A stretch of DNA of 64,000 nt, taken from positions 58,752,001-58,816,000 of the forward strand of contig CP136891.1 of assembly GCA_034359265.1 (NCBI GenBank), written 5' to 3'. A model generated the notes under the pieces. The model saw nothing but the letters and a program-made list of their open reading frames with translations. It made no database searches and was not told the DNA's origin. Made by a program: the position numbers and the translations under genes. This document shows positions 57,122 to 64,000 of the stretch, in pieces (positions within the stretch are counted from its first letter, which is position 1; each line of letters starts with the position of its first letter). The DNA comes from Canna indica (Eukaryota > Streptophyta > Magnoliopsida > Zingiberales > Cannaceae).

Positions 57122-60100
57122 TGTAATACTCTACTTTAGTTCCACGTTGGAAATATTTTGAATATTATGTTAATTTATAAGACTTGATGGATATGCTACC
57201 ATCAATTTTAATTTGAGCATGAAATTTAATGGTTAAGGTCCATTAAGTTGATTGATGATGATTTGTATCATAGTAAAATCTAGTCCTCGACCTGGTGAGG
57301 AAGCATATGTGAAAATGGCTACTAGGTTAGTTATGCCTCACATGTCATTGAATAAGGTGTATGTTGTTTTGTGTTATTTCGCCTTGGATATTGATAGAGA
57401 CGATTAACTTCCGCTTAAATATTTTAATTAGGCCAATGATTTTGTCATATGAAGTTGATGGGTTAGTTATTTTTGGCCTAAAGTTTTCAACCTAGGTCTT
57501 AATCTCAATTTTGATGAGTTCGACATGATGGTAATAGAAAATTGAAACGTAGGTGTACTTGGGGAGCATCGTGTTTGTACATAGTGCAGGATGAAGGATG
57601 TCCGACGATAATGCCTCCCGGTAATCTCGTAGGGGTTTGCTTAGAATGAATTAAGACTAATCCCAGAGATGTTGTACTCGTAATTGATGAATACATCGTA
57701 ATTAATGAGGACGTGAGTGTCATTGGTTGGGTGGACCCCGGGCTAAACCGTCTGACTTGACTTGAGTCTGATTTATAAGTATGAGCGCTTCTAGGCTTAA
57801 TCTGATCAGGCGAGTGTTAGTCCAGTCCTAATTCATTTTTAACAAATTTAGATAAACACAATTGATTACAGCCCACAACAAAATATGTAATATCTTAGAT
57901 ATTTTAATTATATTTTTCCTCTTATGATTTGTGTTTGCCAGCCTAGCGGACTAGTCCAAGGTCGAGCTGAATCGACTCATAGTCCGGAGCGAGCTTACGA
58001 GCTCGGGTAAGTAAGAATATGAATATGAAAATTTTGTTTGCACAGATATATTTATTTAATATCATGTTGTGTGCATGATTGTTTAATTATGTTGCATGCG
58101 GATGTGCATGTGCATTGTGTTTATATTTATTTATGAGATTAATTTGAGAGTAATTAAGCTTAGTGGGTTAGTGGGTCGAGAAGTTAGTGGGTTTGGATTT
58201 GGCTCAAGGCGGATGCGGGTTGCTAAGAGGGATATTGGATCTACGTTTAAGGAGGAGGGTATAACCCCCCCCCCCCCCCCTTGGTGTGCGGCTCCCCATT
58301 GGAGCCGCACAAAAATTGTGAAGGGAGGGGCCATCCGCCAGCCGGAGGAGCCGCCAACCCCCCCCCCCCCCCCCTTGCAAGCCGCCACCCTCAAGCCCAG
58401 CCGCCGAGCCCTCCCATCTTCTTCCCCTCTTTCCCCTCTTCCTTCCTTGGAGCCAAGCAGAGAGGAGCCACCTAGCCAAGCCGAGCTGCCCCTCTCTCTT
58501 CCCTCTCTTCCCCTTCTTGAGTCAAGCCATCATCTTTTGAAGTCGGATTCGAGGGTCATCATTCGGGATTTCTTTTTTAATCATCCTTCCTATTTATGTG
58601 AGTGGTTTTATCCCTCCTCGGATTTCTTCGAGTTCTTGAAGCCATTCTTGAAGGCTATGAAAATCTTAATTTGTTTTCCGACGATTTCTTAAATTCTCGC
58701 CGTTCTTTTGTGTGCCGTGTTTGAGAATGCCCTAAACCCTCCCCTATGGGGCTCGGCAACCCTAGGGTTATCCTAGGGGTGCTCGGCTAAGGTGGAAAAA
58801 GGGGTGCCTAAGCTAAAGGATGTAGATTTTTTTGCCTTCTATAAATCAATTTGATCATCAATCTTGATGTTTGTAAATTTAAATGCATGCTTGTTAGTAA
58901 ATCTGTGGTTTTTGGAAATATATCATGTGGTTCTAAAATGGGTTTGATTTTGGAGGCATGAGAGTTCTTGGTTTAAATTATTGAATATAAATGTGGGTTC
59001 TTGATTAAGGAGAGTTGTGGTGCTTGTTATTCTTTTTTATTAAGCATGGTTTATGTGAGGTTTATCTTGATGATTATAAATCTGATGTGATGATAATTAG
59101 GGAGTTATATTCTGTGAATTTTCGGAATTAAATCATTATTATGCTGAAAGCTCAATTAGGTTGAAAACTGTATGCTGAATCGTTGATTTAGGACTGATTT
59201 CGATATTCTGTTTGTGATATGCATAGTTTGCTGAATATAGTCGTGTAACCTATCGTTTTGACCAGAAAATATATTTTGAAAACATAGGACACACTCTGGA
59301 AACCATATTAAGGTTAGATACATCAGTATCGGGCACAATAGTAAGCTAAAACAAAATCCTAATCTTGGTGATCTAAATTTTAATTGCAAAATTAAAATTG
59401 GGCAAAAGGGTCAGCATAATTTGTTATAAACCAACAAGTAAAGTTTATGCATGAAATAAAATACCACGGGTTATGACATTGCGGGTCTAGGAGTTGGGGT
59501 CGGATATTGGAGTGTTGAGACGCTTCCCAATAAGGACACCCCTAAGACACCATAGAAGAAACTTGACTTAGATTATGTTGCGTCATATTTTTATGAATGG
59601 CGAAGAGGCTCGTTGAGGAGTCGGATTACGGGCTAGGCCCGGGAGGTTGGATGGCTAATTCCCAACCAGTAGAACAAGTTCGGAGAGCCTTCCCGGTTGT
59701 TCTGGTTTGGCCTCGTGGGATAAGTTCGGAGGGCCTACCCGATTATCCCCGATGTGGTTTTAAGGAATAAGTTTGGAGAGCCTACCCAATTATTCCTATG
59801 ATATCTTAGAGGAGTAAGTTCGAAGGGCCTACCCGATTACTCATGTGATATCTTAAAGGAGCAAGTTCGGATGACCAAATCCCAAATTGTCCCTATGCGT
59901 CTCGTGGAGCAAGTTCAGAATGCTTTCCCGATTGTTCCCGAGTTTCTTTGTACTAGGATAAGTTTGGATGACCTTCCCGGTTATCCTAGTATATGTTGTT
60001 GTCTTAGGGCATGATAGGCGTATGCTTGTTGATCTTCACCGTTTGAGTGTTGACTACCATCGGGCAGGTGGTGGTCAGATGGCTTGATAGTTAGTCACAC

Positions 60101-60628
60101 ATTTGTGACTTTAATCATGTAGAGATAGATGTTATGCTATTGCTTATCTTTGTGTTGTTTTATTGTGGAGGTCGGTAGAATCGCTCACTGAGTTCTTTGA
60201 ACTCACCCATTGTCGTCTTTTTTATTTTGTAGAGCTTGATCGGTGAGGTGGACTGGAGCACTTGGCGCAACTAGAGGGCAGAGGAGCCACATAATCTCAT
60301 AGCAGTCCTAGTTATGAGTCGTAGTCGAGTCTGTAGTAGTTTGTCATGCACTTTTATTTTGGTATTTAGAGTTGTAGTCCCGTGGGGACATTTATGTTTT
60401 TATTCATATGTTATTTAAACATCAGCACCGTTGCTCTTTGAATCATTTTATTCCGCATTCGATGTTTTTGATAAAAAATATATTATTTAATGAGTATATT
60501 TTTGTTTCTCTTTATAAATAAAATTGTTATTTTTTTCGTTATCTTTTGTGAGCTGGCATGTGCATGAGTTAGGCTACGGGGTATAAGCACGTATACCCTG
60601 TCCGGTGCCCTGATTTTGGGGCGTGACA
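57122..60628 (-). repeat. Long LTR-like sequence (Gypsy-type termini)
   Basis: Ends tgtaatactctactttag (left) and gattttggggcgtgaca (right). On minus this is a tgtcacgccccaaaatc start and an attaca finish. A block at 60175-60330 (gctcactgagttctttg, cagagcttgatcggtgagg-like, agagggcaga) matches the solo LTR at 49380-49510. It contains repeated 'ataagtt(c/t)gga(g/t)(g/a)(g/a)cc' words (59690-59990). No coding domain recognised. No target duplication was found, so borders are tentative. Confidence 0.5.
58265..58374. repeat. Two long poly-C tracts
   Basis: 16 C (58265-58280) and 17 C (58358-58374), 77 bp apart, inside the LTR-like sequence. The intervening sequence has the inverted pair gtgcggctccccattggagccgcac. 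Confidence 0.95.
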
Positions 60629-61200
60629 AAATATTTCAACGTATATAATACAAATATGATTATATTATATTGTATAATATATTAATATTATTATATATAA
60701 TATAATGATATTATACTATATTAATTAATATATTTTATCAAGTATTATAAGAGACGATGATAAGAAAAAATAAAATAAAATTTGATAATCGAATTATATC
60801 CGAGTATAGCTCGCATTTTAATTTATGGAAATCTTGTTATGAAAATGTTTTCAACAAAAATATAAAATATGAAATGTCATTTTCATTTTTGAATTCAAAA
60901 ACCCTTGAACGTAGCAATATCTTACGGAGTATTATTTTAAAAATGACTAATAATAATAGTAATTACTTAGCTGGCTGCATTGGAGTTGAAAATTAAGTTG
61001 GTAATTAATTGTTGGCATCCAATAAGTTGAATAAATATATATGGACCGACTCCTAATTAATTAATCATCTATACAACTCAAGCTATATATAATTTTATAT
61101 TGGTTATATCTATTGGCTAATTTGTGTTGACATCTTGTTCCAGTAGCTGTCATGCATGTTGAAGTTTGATGGTTTTGATTTAATGAGAATAGAGAAGTTT
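60629..61200. other. A+T-rich spacer
   Basis: Begins with (ta)n-like sequence. A 79-residue open frame at 60757-60996 has no recognised motif and biased composition; I do not call it a gene. Confidence 0.5.
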
Positions 61201-61224
61201 TCAAACTAAAAAAATAAAATCCAA

Positions 61225-61653
61225 CCAAAATAAAATGGAGAAGAAGTTTCAGGGTGGAGTGGTTTCAAAGGTACAAAAATACCACCGAGATTTTCTCACG
61301 AGTACTAAAATATTCTTAAATTTTTTATGGGATCAAAAATATTCTTTACGTTATGAAATATATTCTTTACGTTATGAAATTGGGTACAAAAATACTCCTA
61401 TATGTAAACATCGTTAATTGAGGGATAACAGAGATAACGTGGCTGATGATTGAGATTGATGACGTGGACATGTGACACGCATGCAGTCCAAGATATTTTT
61501 TCACGAGTACTAAAATGCTCCTAACGTTTTCTCATTGGTACTAAAATGCCTCTAACATTTATTTTGTAGCTAAAATACCCCTGTTGTTATTGAAAATGGT
61601 ACAAAAATAACATCAAGCTAACTTTGTTTAGGTGAGATTTAACGGAGATATCG
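61225..61653. repeat. Repeat with 'gtacaaaaatac(t/c)cc' and 'actaaaatgctcctaacg' units
   Basis: These words recur in direct and inverted form through the segment. It includes a perfect tandem 'tattctttacgttatgaaata' pair at about 61339-61380. Similar phrases are common in plant MULE/MITE-type repeats; no ends were found. Confidence 0.45.
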
Positions 61654-63511
61654 TGTGCCGCGCCCCGGCCCCCGACCCTGGACGCGACGGCGACCCAAAC
61701 ACCTCGCAGCGGAAGGAAAAGCCACGAATAATCACATAAAATACAACAACAAGATAAAAACCAATAATTAAAATCCATCAGTCAAATCAAATACAATTAT
61801 CCAAATATAAAATAAATCTACAAATTACAGTTCCAAAATAACAATATCAATTATCAGCATTATAAGGTGACAAAACGAAATAAAATATGAAAGCAGTCGC
61901 CATCAGAGCTCCACATCTACGACTGACTACTAGCTGTCTAAAAACTATCTACACCTCGATCTACAAATCGACTGCTCACCCCTGCAAGTCTGAAGCAAAA
62001 ACAACGGAGATCAGCGAATGCTGAGTAGGAGAATCACAATATGATCAACAAGTATCAAGTGTCAACTCGACAATGAATAACAACATGGCCTAAGATGCAG
62101 TTAAAGGCGATGAACACAACAATTACACCTCACCTACTCCTAAACAACATCAACTGAATCATCGAGTGTGTGGACCATTGGGTAAAAACCCCACACTCTA
62201 CCACCCGTAGAGTGGCATCAACCGTCAGCTCTAACGGTGACGCGACTACCCCCACCAAGCAGGTAGCCCGACGAGCGTCGTATCCGACATCCGCACACCC
62301 GAAGGTGCCCAAAGTGACTAGTCAATATCCATACCCTCACCCATGTCTGGAGGGTACCACAATAAAATGGTCCTGGACCGAAGTCCTCTCTGAGGCCGTA
62401 GCCTCTAGATTGACAACAACCATGCAACTCGACTCCAAGAGTGCACCAAGATATATCACCATGATCAACAATACAACTCCAAGTGATTATGACATGATCA
62501 ACTGGATAATAACATGCTCAACAAATAAACAACACCAATAAGCAACAATAAAATGCAACACATGCAATTATCTACATGACATGTCCAACAATAATGTGCA
62601 ACAGGAGTTCAATAAATTTCAGGAAGCAAAGCAAACAATGGAAGCAAAGGTATTTTCGTAATTTATCTCCGATGACAAATCAACAACAGACTTGCAGGCT
62701 CAACCCACCCTCAGCACACTCTCCAAACACCCATGCTCAACTTATTCTCCAAACCATAATTATTTCACACCAATCAATCTACTAAATTCTCAGACTAATA
62801 ATTTACTATTATTTAAACACCTCGACAACCTCAACCACTAACCAACCGAAAGAACAACCTAACAATACTTTCTCAGAAAACTAACCCCACCATCGTGTTC
62901 AGCACACGAAAACGATCAAGATTTCTATTCACCTCAACTTCAACCGACAACTCGGGGCTCACCAACTAAATTAATTTCAAATACAACTATCAATCACTTA
63001 CTCAACAACAGCAAAATATCAAAATATATCAAAATCATATCAAACGATCTCCAATCTGAAATCCGACACCACCATCGCGTTCAGCACGCGAAAATCTACA
63101 ACTTTGGTATTCAGCTCAACTCAATCCGACGACTATACAATCAACTATAAAAATACCCTAATAATTCATAAATCAATCCAATTTCATATGATACAGCTCT
63201 ATTCTCTAAAACATTGTTTATCCCACCCACTCGTCTCCTACCCACCCGACACCTCCACTCTCTCCCAACGCCGCCCCCTGCTTCGCTCGAACCCACGTCG
63301 ACCGGCCATCCTGGCCGCCGGCGATCACCCCGGCGGCACGGTCGCCCTCTCCTCGACCTCCGCGACCGATCCGACTCACCGCCGGCCACCCTTCTCAACC
63401 CGATCTTGCCGCCTCCTCTGCTCGCCTCAAATCCACGCCGGGCGGCTCTCCAAGCCGCCAGCGACCATCTCGCCGACATCTTCGCTTCTCCTCGGCCTTC
63501 GACACTGATGG

Positions 63512-63567
<56 letters not shown>

Positions 63568-64000
63568 TGCGGACCCCTCCTCTCTCCCTCTCGGCCGCCG
63601 CCTACGACCCACACGCCGACCTCTCCGCCCTCTCATCAACCTCCTGGCTCGATCCGACCCACTGGCGGCCGAGCAGTGGTCGGGAAAGCCACCACCAAGC
63701 ACGGCCAGCCAGCCGCCAGCCCGGCATGGCTCCTCATCGCGACCTCGTCCTTCGTCGTCATCGTCGGAAGATAAATGCAGAAGTAAAGGAGAAGGGAGGG
63801 ATCTCCTACCTCGATCCCGCGACGACGAGCTCCACCGGCGACACACGCCGACTTCTCCGCCTGCAGCATCTCCTTCCTCCTCGCTCTCGCTCACCGCTCC
63901 CCTCTCTTAAAACCTCTCAACAACACCTCACCCATCTTATTCTCACCCTCACTGCCACCTGGCACTTCTCCACTTCCACAACCAACTTTTTTTTAAAAAA
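61654..64000 (+). repeat. LTR-like sequence, opposite orientation, cut by the window end
   Basis: Starts tgtgccgcgccccggccccc, like the tgtcacgcccc start of the LTRs at 49817 and 60628 but on plus. About 350 bp in, gatcagcgaatgctgagtag is the likely counterpart of the 'tcactgagt...gcttgatc' block of those LTRs. G+C-rich stretches (62150-62420 and 63220-63900) produce long open frames with skewed Pro/Arg/Ser composition that are not genes. Confidence 0.5.
63514..63564. repeat. (CT)n microsatellite
   Basis: About 25 CT units. It produces SLSLSL and ERERER frames on the two strands. Confidence 0.95.

Noticed and set aside
58096..58692. 198-residue plus-strand frame with Pro runs
   Set aside because: The Pro runs come from poly-C tracts, the frame lies in an LTR-like sequence, and the opposite strand is equally open.
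60757..60996. 79-residue frame, Asn/Lys/Ser-rich
   Set aside because: Composition follows the A+T-rich spacer; no motif, no splice context.
63141..63894. Long overlapping open frames on both strands near the right edge
   Set aside because: High G+C and the (CT)n run remove stops; compositions are Pro/Arg/Ser- or Arg/Glu/Gly-skewed with no domain. They lie in LTR-like sequence.

Overview
The window is plant nuclear DNA, most likely from an angiosperm with a mid-size or large, repeat-rich genome. The reasons are a spliced gene with GT/AG introns and plant-type exons, an Au-type SINE, hAT, PIF/Harbinger and Mutator-like (MULE) elements, Copia and Gypsy LTR retrotransposons, AT-rich spacers, and many in-frame TGA/TAG stops where methylated transposon CGA/CAG codons decay. 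No bacterial, viral or organellar segment was recognised. I cannot name the species.

Positions 1-16.6 kb hold the only host-type protein gene. It is a plus-strand MORC-type GHKL ATPase followed by a CW zinc finger, with at least 15 recognisable exon blocks between about 1937 and 13508. Its introns carry a degenerate minus-strand Copia relic (4814-6606), a terminal-inverted-repeat element with a target duplication (12039-12716), an hAT-type MITE downstream (15926-16349), an Au SINE upstream (1682-1829) and several short duplications. Two splice junctions do not keep phase, so the copy may be a pseudogene, misassembled, or mis-modelled by me.

Positions 17374-50239 are best read as one large MULE. 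It has related terminal inverted repeats at both ends and a 9-bp direct duplication (tttttaatt) outside them. It carries a broken MuDR/MURA-type transposase on plus (18938-21545). On minus it carries a broken gene with a plant-mobile-domain-like N-terminus, a Glu/Lys-rich middle and a C-terminal Ulp1-type (C48) protease (41077 back to 22670). This is the architecture of Kaonashi/ULP-carrying MULEs. The element was then invaded: an LTR-type sequence (about 23650-33417) that was itself invaded by a gag-only retrotransposon (25410-33130); a Gypsy chromovirus-like element (34326-39292) in the acidic stretch of the Ulp1 gene; a PIF/Harbinger element (41428-46832) with a GRF zinc-finger reading frame; and a solo-LTR-like insertion (47253-49817). 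The right terminus is tandemly duplicated with a 200-bp period (50240-50439).

Positions 50.4-64 kb are repeat remnants: a 1-kb MULE-like inverted-repeat element (50817-51840), a 3'-truncated Tat/Retand-like Gypsy (53048 to about 55090), a tRNA-Gln-like sequence with a CTA anticodon split by a 416-bp hAT element with an 8-bp target duplication (55610-56105), and two long LTR-like sequences of the family also seen at 47253 (57122-60628, and 61654 to the window end).

Apart from the MORC-type gene nothing looks like a working host gene. The locus mainly records layered transposition. All calls are by eye; no alignment, coverage or expression data were available.
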